Shown one piece after another: positions 10,101-17,284 of a DNA stretch of 41,933 bases (position 1 is its first letter; each line of letters opens with the position of its first letter). Under the pieces are notes generated by a model. The model searched no databases. It was not told where the DNA came from and was given only the letters and a program-made list of their open reading frames with translations. The stretch is from CALKGK01 sp964649515 (GTDB lineage Bacteria; Bacteroidota; Bacteroidia; Flavobacteriales_D; Sanyastnellaceae), in NCBI GenBank assembly GCA_964649515.1, contig CAZYPV010000024.1, positions 1 to 41,933 on the forward strand. The letters are read 5' to 3'. Made by a program: the position numbers and the translations under genes.

Positions 10101-10258
10101 GTAGATACCCCTTTCGCCCCGCCATCAGCAAGCACGGAGGCTCCGGGCAGCACTAGATTGTTTTCATCACTAACAATCCCTTTCACTGTTTGAGCTTGCA
10201 CCATTGAGCTCAGAAAAATGAGCATGCTGGCTCCTACAAGGAAGATCTTGGTTCTCAT
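7172..10258 (-). CDS. susC: SusC/RagA-family TonB-linked outer-membrane transporter
   Basis: This is a TonB-dependent outer-membrane oligosaccharide transporter of 1028 residues when started at the ATG at 10258. A longer frame begins with TTG at 10282, but the ATG gives a proper signal peptide (MRTKIFLVGAS... to VQAQ). Next comes a carboxypeptidase-regulatory-like domain (TVKGIVSDENNLVLPGASV), the TonB-box/linker (DVVVVGYGVQRKKDVTG), the plug with the SusC signature region (PLYVVDGIPI, SVEILKDASATAIYGSRGANG) and the 22-stranded barrel ending in a terminal Phe (TLSFAF). It is the first gene of a four-gene operon (susC, susD, lipocalin-like lipoprotein, secreted 289-residue protein) that ends at a terminator. 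An operator-like palindrome lies 48-64 bp upstream of the start. Confidence 0.95.
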   Translation of the reverse strand: MRTKIFLVGASMLIFLSSMVQAQTVKGIVSDENNLVLPGASVLADGGAKGVSTDMNGSYSLSLTAGEHTLEFSFIGYQKQSKKIVLTAGQTLELNISMQPDAVFIDDVVVVGYGVQRKKDVTGNIATVDAKKITALPTPSFEAALQGQAAGVQVTQGSGLAGSASTIRVRGTASVSAGGDPLYVVDGIPITQDYFIRGNGGAMNNNPLATLNPNDIESVEILKDASATAIYGSRGANGVILITTKRGAKKKGLSIDFTSRVGISTPASLPNMTNTEEYLQLRQEAWENDGGTGYVWLPNYTTADDDAETRALAFREAMGRDIDWVDRTIGTGVKQMYSVGIRKGGEKYGLYAGLSYDDNESYLIGNGYERISGRINFDYTINKWLKAMVSSSLSRGTNSRIDAAWSGGLGDAMSNALPFYPVRYDEAVLDEDGNVVHPADEYFIWRDEFGGAKNPVGYRESFKSWKNIENRSVNNVRLLINPIENLNIVASGGFDWMFLREEIDEAPIPTVRDFSQSFLNVNYILNWNYSLTANYDWDLLEDHKFGFLAGTEFQRSDSYGYSEEVTDEIPTPQRNGNPSQFSFLSYFGRANYTYKDRYLVQATARVDGSSRFGRNNRYGFFPSVSAGWIVSEEDFLKDSKTISFLKVKASYGLTGNANIPDYARFGTYSAADNGILYGNEAILFPLQLANPNLQWETSRVMDASVEVGLWKDRVTFELGVYNKLSKDVLMNVNVSPSTGFTNYWDNVAEILNRGVEFSVKSRNLVGKLEWTTEFNIARNYNELVDIGNYTPDAVSGGTNDSRVIVGKPIGSFYLVEFSHVDQANGLPVYLDLNGNETYDYDNAIRKYVGDGLPDFIGGITNSFRYKNWDLQALAIFSVGAKIFDSSAKRQLGVVSSWNMRTDKFDRWRQPGDVAEFPILTLDETKYGLDEGFPWWNTSLFVYDASYFRLRNLAVGYTFQNLKVKNMTFNNLRLAVNVTNVFTLTNFPGLDPEVARDFENAQDRNLSPNVTYLTPPQERSYNFTLSFAF

Positions 10259-10283
10259 ATATTGGTTTTGGTTTAAAGGCAAT

Positions 10284-10291
10284 CTAAAATA
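10284..10291 (-). promoter_or_regulatory. Putative susC promoter -7 element
   Basis: On the minus strand this reads TATTTTAG, a 7-of-8 match to the Bacteroidota -7 element TANNTTTG. It lies 26 bp upstream of the susC ATG and 15 bp downstream of the palindrome at 10306-10322. No clear -33 TTG is visible at the usual spacing. Confidence 0.45.
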
Positions 10292-10305
10292 GGTAAAATT
10301 CCACA

Positions 10306-10322
10306 GGTGTGTTATTTACACT
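10306..10322 (-). promoter_or_regulatory. Operator-like palindrome upstream of susC
   Basis: On the minus strand this reads AGTGT-AAATAAC-ACACC, a one-mismatch member of the AGTGT-N7-ACACT family also found at 13218-13234 and 16262-16278. The left arm and AAATAA core are identical to the pfkA site. It sits upstream of the putative susC -7 element, where a transcription factor could act. Confidence 0.65.
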
Positions 10323-10351
10323 AAGTCTTTTTTGTTCGAGGTTGGTTTGGC

Positions 10352-13183
10352 TTATTCCCCTTGAACAATGATGGTTCTGCGCAAGGTCTCGTTTTTCCCT
10401 TGAAGCGATAGGATGTACATTCCTGAGGGCAAGCGATCCAAACCTGTCAAATGAATTTGAGTGCTGGATACCTGCTGCTTCTGGATTTGATCGATAACGC
10501 TTTGTCCACGAACGTCAAATAATTCAATATCAACATCTTGTGTGTTCAAATTGCTTGCACTCAAGTCAATGGTGGTTGCGTTCGTCGAGGGGTTGGGGTA
10601 AACGGCAAATTGGCCTGCATTTTCTTCTGTTATTCCCATGTCAATTACGGGTGTTTCCAAGGGAACGGAGGTGTAAATGCGGTACTCCCCGGGTTCCAAG
10701 AAGAAGGCGTTGTTGAGATCGTTAACTTGAATGGTCTCACCGGTGAAGTAGTCATACCATGTTCCAGTGGTCTGAAATCCTGGGATCATGTTGATTCCCA
10801 CTACATCAAAGTTCCCAATGATGGTGACGTTCATGCTGGGGTGGTTGAGGTGAATGCGTTTTCCAAATCCTCCCAAATCAATGTTGAAATCGGTAGTTGA
10901 AAAGGCGGGTTCTGTTGCTTTTAGGTGGTTGAGCGCTGCGGTGACGTTGTACACTCTGCGTCGTGCATTTTCATCAAAATAATCCCAGCGGATGGGCTTG
11001 TTGCCTGTTCTACAATTCTCATTAATGGTCCCATCTGTGCAATAATTGATGGAATAATCATAGCCGAGTTCACCAAATTGCCAGAGCATTTTTGGTCCGG
11101 GAATGGGGTAGAGGAAACAAGATGCCAATTCCAATCGAGCCAATGCGGTGTTCATGTTGGTGATGTCATACCCATTAGCGCTGTTTCCAAACAAGAGGTT
11201 TTTGTACATGAGGCGTTCTTCATCATGACTTTCCATGTAACTGATGAGATGCGGGTCGTTCCAGCCACGGGTTTGATAGGACCCCCAAGAGAGATCAGAA
11301 TTGTATCCCATGGTAGCTTCATTGTACTCGTGATTAATGTTCCCCCAAAGCATAAAGCCTTGGTTGGCCAATGCCGTTTCTTCATTATTATCCGCGAAGT
11401 GCTCCAAGATCATGTATGCACCGGGTTCAACACTCCATACGTGGTTTTTGTAGTCGTTCAAGATGTCAACCCTGCTTTGGTCGTAAGCGTTCCAAGCGCC
11501 AATGTTGCCCAAGGTGTTGTTCTGGGTGAATCCTTTCGAAAGGTCCATTCGGTAGCCGTCAATGTGGTATTCTTCAACCCAGTACTCGAGAACACGTTTG
11601 CAGAATGCTCGGGTATGCGGACTCTCATGGTTGTAATCGTATCCTACGTTGAAGTCGTGTCTCGGGGTTTGATTGAACCACGGGTTTTCTGCTGTTGGTT
11701 CTCCAAACGGACCAATATTCGCGTCAAAATACATTCGAACTTGTGGGTTTTGACCAAAACTGTGGTTCAAAGCAATGTCCATAATCACTGCAATACCTCG
11801 GTTGTGACATTCGTTCACAAAGGCTTTGTAGCTGTCTCGCGGACCATAATACTTATCTACAGCGAAGAAGAAAGAAGGATTGTAACCCCAGCTTTCATTG
11901 CCTTCAAATTCGTTTACAGGCATGAGTTGAATGGCGTTCACTCCTAAGTTTTCAAGGTAGTCAAGGCTATCAGTAAGGGTGGCGTAGTCGTGAGCTGCCA
12001 GAAAATCACGGATGAGGGTTTCATAAATCACGAGCTTTTCTTCTTCTGGGCGAACGTAACTATCGTCGGTCCAGTCAAATTCACTTTGGGCGGTTTGCAA
12101 AACACCAACGGGCATGGTTGTCAAACCACTGGGGTATTCAATGAGGTTGGGATAGGTTTCGTCAGAGATCCATTGATCGTTCCAAGGGTCGAGAATCTTC
12201 TCGGAATAAGGATCGGCGATGCGCATGTTATCTGAAGAGATGTAGTATTGAAAGCGGTACTCTTGACCGGCAGTAAGTCCGCCAATTTCCAACCAAAAGG
12301 TTTCACCGTCGGTATCCAAATTCATGAGGTAATCCGCATCGAAATTCCAATTGTTAAAGTCGCCAATAACAAACACGTTCTCCTTGTTGGGAGCAAAAAG
12401 CTGTAAAACAACGGTGTTGTCGTCAATGTAGTTGATTCCGTCTTCAACTCCTGCCGGAGCGGCCGAAATGACTTGGTTGCCCAAAACCACTACTTCAAAT
12501 TCGTCAACAGCACTTTCATTGCCATTTTCAGCTGAGATAGTAATGTTGTAGGAGCCTGCTTCAGTAGGGGTAAAGGTGTAGTCCAAGCTGGTAGACTCCA
12601 ATGCGCTTGCTTCTTCATTTCCATCAATGAACAGCACAAGGTCAGCACTAGAAGAACATTGGGCATTGATGTTGACACTTTCATCTACTTCGAGAATGAT
12701 GCTTTCTTCTGCCGGACTAATGAACTGCACGGTAAAACTTCCGTCGGTAAGCGAATAAAAGATATCACCACCATCTTCTGTTTTCCCTTCCGCACTTCCG
12801 TTTTGGTTCCTGAAAACCATAGCAAGTGCTTCAATGGTTTCTCCAGGCTCCAAACCATAGAACTCAGCGAGCGTTTGTCCGCCAAAGTCAAAAGTATGTA
12901 GGTTGTTTCCTTGTGGCGACATCAGAACGTTGGCGTCTGCCTGACCCCAGTTGCCTTGCACATGCTGCCAACTTGTGGGCGTTGGTGAGAGGTTGGTAAT
13001 CACCCCAGTATGGATGTAAACAGGAGTTGTTCCAACCAGTCCGCCGTTACCTTGTGTAGCATCGTAGTACAATATTACTTCATCATCTTGGGTTGGAAAG
13101 GCGGGCTCAGTCCAAACGATTTGAGCACTTAACCCACTAAAAACTAGGCAGTAAATTGCCAAAAGGAACAACTTTTTCATCAT
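10352..13183 (-). CDS. Secreted multidomain GH13 alpha-amylase (T9SS cargo)
   Basis: This is a 943-residue extracellular glycosidase. The signal peptide covers residues 1-20 (GLSAQ). Residues about 20-150 form a beta module shared with the 289-residue protein of the susCD operon. About 150-235 is an Ig/PKD-like domain. About 240-340 is a CBM48 domain (NVFVIGDFNNWNFD). The GH13 catalytic domain follows (about 385-790) with MDIALNHS (region I), GYRMDLSKG with nucleophile Asp547, ILEHFAD with acid/base Glu594 and ESHDEERL with Asp654; region IV keeps its His. A T9SS sorting domain begins at VYPNPSTNATT and ends the protein. The gene has its own promoter and operator-like palindrome and lies directly upstream of susC on the same strand. 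A CBM48-GH13 layout also occurs in branching enzymes, but secretion and context favour an amylase or pullulanase. Confidence 0.92.
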   Translation of the reverse strand: MMKKLFLLAIYCLVFSGLSAQIVWTEPAFPTQDDEVILYYDATQGNGGLVGTTPVYIHTGVITNLSPTPTSWQHVQGNWGQADANVLMSPQGNNLHTFDFGGQTLAEFYGLEPGETIEALAMVFRNQNGSAEGKTEDGGDIFYSLTDGSFTVQFISPAEESIILEVDESVNINAQCSSSADLVLFIDGNEEASALESTSLDYTFTPTEAGSYNITISAENGNESAVDEFEVVVLGNQVISAAPAGVEDGINYIDDNTVVLQLFAPNKENVFVIGDFNNWNFDADYLMNLDTDGETFWLEIGGLTAGQEYRFQYYISSDNMRIADPYSEKILDPWNDQWISDETYPNLIEYPSGLTTMPVGVLQTAQSEFDWTDDSYVRPEEEKLVIYETLIRDFLAAHDYATLTDSLDYLENLGVNAIQLMPVNEFEGNESWGYNPSFFFAVDKYYGPRDSYKAFVNECHNRGIAVIMDIALNHSFGQNPQVRMYFDANIGPFGEPTAENPWFNQTPRHDFNVGYDYNHESPHTRAFCKRVLEYWVEEYHIDGYRMDLSKGFTQNNTLGNIGAWNAYDQSRVDILNDYKNHVWSVEPGAYMILEHFADNNEETALANQGFMLWGNINHEYNEATMGYNSDLSWGSYQTRGWNDPHLISYMESHDEERLMYKNLLFGNSANGYDITNMNTALARLELASCFLYPIPGPKMLWQFGELGYDYSINYCTDGTINENCRTGNKPIRWDYFDENARRRVYNVTAALNHLKATEPAFSTTDFNIDLGGFGKRIHLNHPSMNVTIIGNFDVVGINMIPGFQTTGTWYDYFTGETIQVNDLNNAFFLEPGEYRIYTSVPLETPVIDMGITEENAGQFAVYPNPSTNATTIDLSASNLNTQDVDIELFDVRGQSVIDQIQKQQVSSTQIHLTGLDRLPSGMYILSLQGKNETLRRTIIVQGE

Positions 13184-13203
13184 GTTTTCTTAATGGTGAG
13201 TTT

Positions 13204-13211
13204 CAAATATA
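13204..13211 (-). promoter_or_regulatory. Promoter -7 element of the secreted GH13 gene
   Basis: On the minus strand this reads TATATTTG, an exact match to the Bacteroidota -7 consensus TANNTTTG, 20 bp upstream of the GH13 ATG. The palindrome at 13218-13234 starts 6 bp further upstream and covers the region where the -33 contact would lie, so the bound factor should strongly affect this promoter. Confidence 0.7.
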
Positions 13212-13217
13212 CAATAA

Positions 13218-13234
13218 AGTGTTGCACGTACACT
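13218..13234 (-). promoter_or_regulatory. Operator-like palindrome upstream of secreted GH13 gene
   Basis: The site reads AGTGT-TGCACGT-ACACT with perfect 5-bp arms. Read on the plus strand, the flanks (TAA before, AACT after) are the same as at the pfkA site, although the 7-bp cores differ. This pattern of conserved arms and a free core is typical of a dimeric DNA-binding protein. It fills the 53-bp gap between the CotH gene stop and the GH13 start. Confidence 0.75.
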
Positions 13235-13236
13235 AA

Positions 13237-15471
13237 CTAAGATTTCACCAATCTGTAGGTCCTATGATGTACCTTGAGAAGGTAGATTCCAGCTGAAAGG
13301 CCTGAAATATCTATGGTTTTTGTATTTTGGAAATGCATCAATTCGGCTCCTTGGATGTTGATAAGCTTTCCTGAGGTGGCCATTGAGAAGTGCAGGCGGT
13401 GACTTGCGGGGTTCGGGTAGAAATGCCAGTTGTCCAATACATTGTTGGAGATATCATCAACAAGATGATTACTTGAGTTGGGAGTTGGAGTGGGGAAGAG
13501 TATCCACTCGGTTCCTCCGTCAATGGATGCACCAATGCTGAAATTGGGCGGGATGTTTCCAAAAGCACGTTCATCCATCAATCGATATTCCCCTTCTTCA
13601 ACACCATAAAGATAAAGCTCATCTCCACCATTGTTCAAGGCAAAATCGGCGTGAAAAACCCCTTGTTCTTCATCATCGTCCAACCAAAGTAGCACAAATT
13701 CTCCCGGCTCTAAGGTGAGGTTGGGCAATTGCCATTTATTGGGTTCAAGGTGATTGTTACTGAGGTATTTGTTGCCAATAAAAATGGCTTCGTTTCCCGC
13801 GTTGTACAATTCGCACCAATCGTCGTATTCACCAAATTCATCGGCAAGGTGGTCCATGTTTAACGGCATAATTTCATTGATAACAAGCGGGATATTGCTT
13901 TTGCTGGTCCACACCATTTCTTCACAGGTCCAGTCACTCCACTCCCCATTGTAGTTGGCACGTGCTCGATACACCAAAGGATCATCGTTTTCGTCCAAAT
14001 CCAATTCACCAAACCACCAGTCATCTCCAGCTTCCAAATCAAAGCCAGAACCGTCGTTCAACATGGCGAGAGAATAATTGTTTTCAGGAGTACTGCTCCA
14101 CCAATATTGTAGCTCAACTTGACTTGCTCCGTTGGTTTCTGCCAAGACTCCAAAATTACTGTTAGACAGTGTGTTATTGTGAGATAAGGTGAGGCTAAAA
14201 TCAGCATTTGAACTTTCCAATTGGTTCAGAGCACTGTTGGCCCTGGCTTCAATAAAATCCCCAATGCTTAGAGGAATGTGTCCACCCCAAGCCGATGATA
14301 GAGCGTTTTCAAAATCGCTATTTTCAAAGCCATAATCCAAACTTTTATAGGTGTCTTCCAGTGCATAAGGAAGAATGAGCGTTTGAATTTCTTCCAAACG
14401 AGATTGCAATTCCTGCTCTTGGTAAACTGTGCTCAGGGCTTCTTCCATGTAAGCAGTAAATCGTGCTCGATATTCGGGGACAGCCATGAGGTGCTGGGTG
14501 AGTGGTCGCTCCTGATATTCCCATTGATAGATGTTCCAAGTTTCCCAAGGCTGATCGAAGAAATCCACTCCAAGAGTGTTGTCCAAATCAAAACTTAAAA
14601 AGTAAAAGCGCTGATCTGTAGGGTTTTTATAAAGGTAGTAGTTGTTCTGGTTGATGGAATATCCGTCCCAATGCCCAAAGAGGATTTCATACACCAAGGT
14701 TTTGAGGTAGTGGTTGACGTTCAGCACGGCTTCAATCTCACATTGAAAATTGTCGCTGTTGTTGTCGTTCAAAACTCCTATGAATTCCGCCAAATCGCTG
14801 TAGTCGTCAGCAACGGTGTTGGTCTTCAATTCATAGATTCGCGATCCCCACGGACTGAGTTTGTAGGCTTCCGGACTATCCCCCAAAAACGTCAAATTGC
14901 TGCCATAACCGCATTTGTACAAATTCCCACTATTGTTGCCAAAACGTTTTTCGATGTACTCTTCATCAATGTGCTCCACGTTCAAGTACACCCCACGAAA
15001 TTCTTCATTAATATAAAGCGCAATATGGCTTGTTCTTGAAGCGGGCAAGTCAGCTTCGCGAAGCATTTCCCAACAGATCTTTGAACGCAGCATGGAAACG
15101 TCGTTGTGTTCCCCGTTCAAATTCATCTTTTCGAGTCCGCGATAGCTTTGATCGTTGTCAAAAGTATTGAACGAAACTTTGAACGACTTCTTGCCTGCTA
15201 GTCGGGAAGTATTGCCCCGCAAGCGAAAACCAATATTGGGAATGGTATCCGAGATTCCTTCGCTGCGATAAACAAAAGTGGCAGGGTACTCATGATTGAG
15301 ATACAAATTCTCTTCAAGCAGCATTTCTGCTAAGCTATCAGCGGCGATGGTGATGTGAATTTCAGCTACTTCATCCTGAAGAAAGGCGCTGTTATAATCA
15401 ACTTGAGAAAGCTGTGAATGCGCCATAAAGTGCAGTAAGAAACACGTAAAAAGGAAGGTTTTATTTATCAT
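13237..15471 (-). CDS. CotH-kinase/lamin-tail surface protein with T9SS domain
   Basis: This 744-residue secreted protein has a signal peptide (about 1-19, MAHSQ). It next has a CotH spore-coat-kinase-like domain at about 25-400 (FRLRGNTSR, KKSFKVSFN, LRSKICWEMLREADLPASRT, FLSFDLDNTLG), then a lamin-tail domain at about 535-650 (PLVINEIMPLN, DWCELYN, EPGEFVLLWLDDD). It ends with a T9SS sorting domain (FYPNPASHRLHF to the C-terminus). CotH proteins are atypical kinases that can phosphorylate secreted proteins; the substrate here is unknown. Its start codon overlaps the stop of the upstream Nudix regulator by 4 bp, which implies translational coupling. Such proteins are common beside Bacteroidota polysaccharide loci, but a direct role in starch use is not shown. 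Confidence 0.85.
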   Translation of the reverse strand: MINKTFLFTCFLLHFMAHSQLSQVDYNSAFLQDEVAEIHITIAADSLAEMLLEENLYLNHEYPATFVYRSEGISDTIPNIGFRLRGNTSRLAGKKSFKVSFNTFDNDQSYRGLEKMNLNGEHNDVSMLRSKICWEMLREADLPASRTSHIALYINEEFRGVYLNVEHIDEEYIEKRFGNNSGNLYKCGYGSNLTFLGDSPEAYKLSPWGSRIYELKTNTVADDYSDLAEFIGVLNDNNSDNFQCEIEAVLNVNHYLKTLVYEILFGHWDGYSINQNNYYLYKNPTDQRFYFLSFDLDNTLGVDFFDQPWETWNIYQWEYQERPLTQHLMAVPEYRARFTAYMEEALSTVYQEQELQSRLEEIQTLILPYALEDTYKSLDYGFENSDFENALSSAWGGHIPLSIGDFIEARANSALNQLESSNADFSLTLSHNNTLSNSNFGVLAETNGASQVELQYWWSSTPENNYSLAMLNDGSGFDLEAGDDWWFGELDLDENDDPLVYRARANYNGEWSDWTCEEMVWTSKSNIPLVINEIMPLNMDHLADEFGEYDDWCELYNAGNEAIFIGNKYLSNNHLEPNKWQLPNLTLEPGEFVLLWLDDDEEQGVFHADFALNNGGDELYLYGVEEGEYRLMDERAFGNIPPNFSIGASIDGGTEWILFPTPTPNSSNHLVDDISNNVLDNWHFYPNPASHRLHFSMATSGKLINIQGAELMHFQNTKTIDISGLSAGIYLLKVHHRTYRLVKS

Positions 15472-16181
15472 TTCAGTTCTTCATCGCGTTCAAAACGGAA
15501 CAATTGTGCAGGTTTGTGCAATACCCCCTGTTGCTTTTCGTCTAGGGGGATCACTTGGTCCATCTTTTTGATGTTCTTTCTGAAATTCCGTTTGTCGAGT
15601 TTCTTATCGAGGATGATCTCGTATAGCAGTTGAAGCTGACCCAAGGTGAATTTGTCGGGAAGCAGCTCAAAACCAATGTGTTTACTGTCGAGCTCTTCGC
15701 GAAGGGTTTTGATTCCCTCTTCAACAATCTCGTTGTGGTCAAAGGCAAGAGAGGGGATTTCGTTCACATCCACCCAAGATGCTTTTGCAGCAAAGCTTGC
15801 GGCTTCGGGTTGGTAATCTTCCATGCGAACGAGGCTATAATAACCCACAGTAATTACTCGCTGGTCTGGATTAGCTCGAAAGCTTCTCAACCAATCTTGA
15901 TCTTTTAGTCCTTTTACACGGTTAGGGTCGCCAAAGGTGTGGAATTGCTTCAAATAAATGCCCTCCAAAGAGGTGAGTTCTGTCAGCACTCGGGCAGCAC
16001 TTTCATCCAGACCTTCATTGGCTTGCACAAGATCGCCAGGCAAAGCCATTTGTAGTTTGTCTTTCGGAAAGTCGGCCCCCGCTCTTTGCTCAATCAACAG
16101 CAATTTCAACGATTCTCCATCAAATCCAAAGATCACACAATCCACAGATATGTCTAACCCATTTACCGCTTGCTTATCCAT
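15468..16181 (-). CDS. Degenerate-Nudix transcriptional regulator (NrtR/AraR type)
   Basis: This 237-residue protein has a Nudix fold at residues about 10-145 and a winged-helix DNA-binding domain at about 150-230 (FTLGQLQLLYEIIL, KRNFRKNIKK, PAQLFRF), the layout of NrtR/AraR-type sugar-sensing regulators. The Nudix box (about 48-74) keeps Gly49 and Arg64, but the catalytic REXXEE core reads RVLTEL, so hydrolase activity is probably lost and the domain likely senses a metabolite. It is transcribed away from the pfkA operon and shares a 125-bp intergenic region holding a perfect palindrome. A -7 element TAACTTTG lies at 16202-16209. The gene overlaps the CotH gene start by 4 bp. The target regulon (susC, secreted GH13, pfkA operon) is inferred from shared palindromes. 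Confidence 0.85.
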   Translation of the reverse strand: MDKQAVNGLDISVDCVIFGFDGESLKLLLIEQRAGADFPKDKLQMALPGDLVQANEGLDESAARVLTELTSLEGIYLKQFHTFGDPNRVKGLKDQDWLRSFRANPDQRVITVGYYSLVRMEDYQPEAASFAAKASWVDVNEIPSLAFDHNEIVEEGIKTLREELDSKHIGFELLPDKFTLGQLQLLYEIILDKKLDKRNFRKNIKKMDQVIPLDEKQQGVLHKPAQLFRFERDEELK

Positions 16182-16201
16182 AAAGTCTCATTTACTTTGG
16201 G

Positions 16202-16209
16202 CAAAGTTA
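16202..16209 (-). promoter_or_regulatory. Promoter -7 element of the Nudix regulator gene
   Basis: On the minus strand this reads TAACTTTG, an exact TANNTTTG match 20 bp upstream of the regulator ATG. The -33 element is not obvious. The shared palindrome lies 52 bp further upstream, so autoregulation is possible but not certain. Confidence 0.6.
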
Positions 16210-16261
16210 ATAAACAAAACCTTAGGCTTTTTTCAAGAAAAATGAGCCTGTAATGAAGTAA

Positions 16262-16278
16262 AGTGTAAATAATACACT
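16262..16278 (+). promoter_or_regulatory. Operator-like palindrome upstream of pfkA
   Basis: The site reads AGTGT-AAATAAT-ACACT; the inverted repeat AGTGTA/TACACT is perfect. It ends 28 bp before the pfkA ATG. A TAACTTCG element (16278-16285, 7 of 8 to TANNTTTG) begins on its last base, so a bound factor would overlie the promoter. Confidence 0.75.
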
Positions 16279-16306
16279 AACTTCGGTTTTTCGATTTCAC
16301 AAGATC

Positions 16307-17278
16307 ATGAAGAAAATAGGAGTTCTTACATCGGGGGGAGATGCCCCAGGGATGAACGCTGCGATCCGTGCGGTGGTTCGGGCATGTGTGTTTAACGACG
16401 TGGAGTGCTATGGTATTTTCAAAGGCTATGACGGTTTGATCAATGGCGACTTCAAACGATTGAATGTTCGATCGGTGGCGAAAATCCTGGGGAGGGGCGG
16501 AACCATTTTGAAAAGTGCCCGTTCAGATGAATTTCGCACGCCCGAAGGAAGAGCCATGGCCTATGAAGCATGCAAAAAACACGGTATTGATGGTTTGATT
16601 ACCATCGGAGGGAACGGAACCTTCACGGGAGCGAACATCTTCTATAAAGAGTTTGGTGTACCGGTGATTGGTATTCCCGGGACGATTGACAATGATCTCT
16701 ACGGATCAGACAATACCATTGGCTATGATACTGCAACCAATACGGTGGTAGATGCTATCGATAAGATTCGTGACACGGCCAACAGCCACAACCGTTTGTT
16801 TTTCGTGGAGGTGATGGGAAGAGATGCGGGGTTCATTGCCCTGAGAGCGGGAATCGCTACGGGAGCCATTGCGGTGATGCTTCCCGAAGAAGAGCTCACC
16901 ATCGATGAATTGATCGCCATTCTCGAAAAAGGAGCAGCGAGCAACAAAACAAGTTCAATCGTCATTGTGGCCGAAGGTGATGCTAATGGCGGTGCTTATG
17001 AGGTGGCGCAAAAGGTGAATGCAAAATATGCACAATACGAAACGCGAGTAACGGTGCTCGGACACATTCAAAGAGGTGGTGCGCCATCTGCTTGGGATCG
17101 CGTTTTAGCGAGCCGCTTGGGTGTGGCTGCGGTGGAAGGATTGATTGGAGGGGAGATGGACAAGATGGTTGGACTGGTGAACGATCAAATTCAATACACC
17201 CCGTTGGAAACTTCGATCAGCATGAAATTTCAATTGAACAAAGAAGAATTACGAATTGCCAAGATTTTATCTATTTAA
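16307..17278 (+). CDS. pfkA: 6-phosphofructokinase
   Basis: This 323-residue enzyme phosphorylates fructose-6-phosphate to fructose-1,6-bisphosphate. It shows the full PfkA pattern: VLTSGGDAPGMNAAIR at the N-terminus, GRGGTILKSAR, the catalytic PGTIDND loop, EVMGRDAGFIALRAG and GHIQRGG. Length is normal for the bacterial enzyme. One deviation stands out: the nucleotide/Mg loop reads GGNGT, with Asn103 where E. coli PfkA has Asp103 (GGDGS). The gene leads a six-gene operon; gapA starts 6 bp after its stop. The operator-like palindrome just upstream suggests that this glycolytic gene is controlled together with starch uptake. An ATP or PPi donor cannot be settled by eye, though the overall pattern is that of ATP-dependent enzymes. 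Confidence 0.95.
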   Translation: MKKIGVLTSGGDAPGMNAAIRAVVRACVFNDVECYGIFKGYDGLINGDFKRLNVRSVAKILGRGGTILKSARSDEFRTPEGRAMAYEACKKHGIDGLITIGGNGTFTGANIFYKEFGVPVIGIPGTIDNDLYGSDNTIGYDTATNTVVDAIDKIRDTANSHNRLFFVEVMGRDAGFIALRAGIATGAIAVMLPEEELTIDELIAILEKGAASNKTSSIVIVAEGDANGGAYEVAQKVNAKYAQYETRVTVLGHIQRGGAPSAWDRVLASRLGVAAVEGLIGGEMDKMVGLVNDQIQYTPLETSISMKFQLNKEELRIAKILSI

Positions 17279-17284
17279 AAGAAC

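Noticed and set aside
10259..10282. Upstream TTG start for SusC
   Set aside because: The ATG at 10258 gives a clean signal peptide; the extension adds eight residues with no support.
10925..11947. A 340-codon open frame on the plus strand
   Set aside because: It lies fully inside the GH13 gene with complete catalytic motifs on the minus strand, and its translation shows no domain or signal.
10352..13183. Glycogen branching enzyme, because of the CBM48-GH13 layout
   Set aside because: It has a signal peptide and a T9SS sorting domain and sits in a starch-utilisation locus; branching enzymes are cytoplasmic.
15468..16181. Active Nudix hydrolase (ADP-sugar pyrophosphatase)
   Set aside because: The catalytic REXXEE core is lost and a winged-helix domain follows, so a regulator is the better call.
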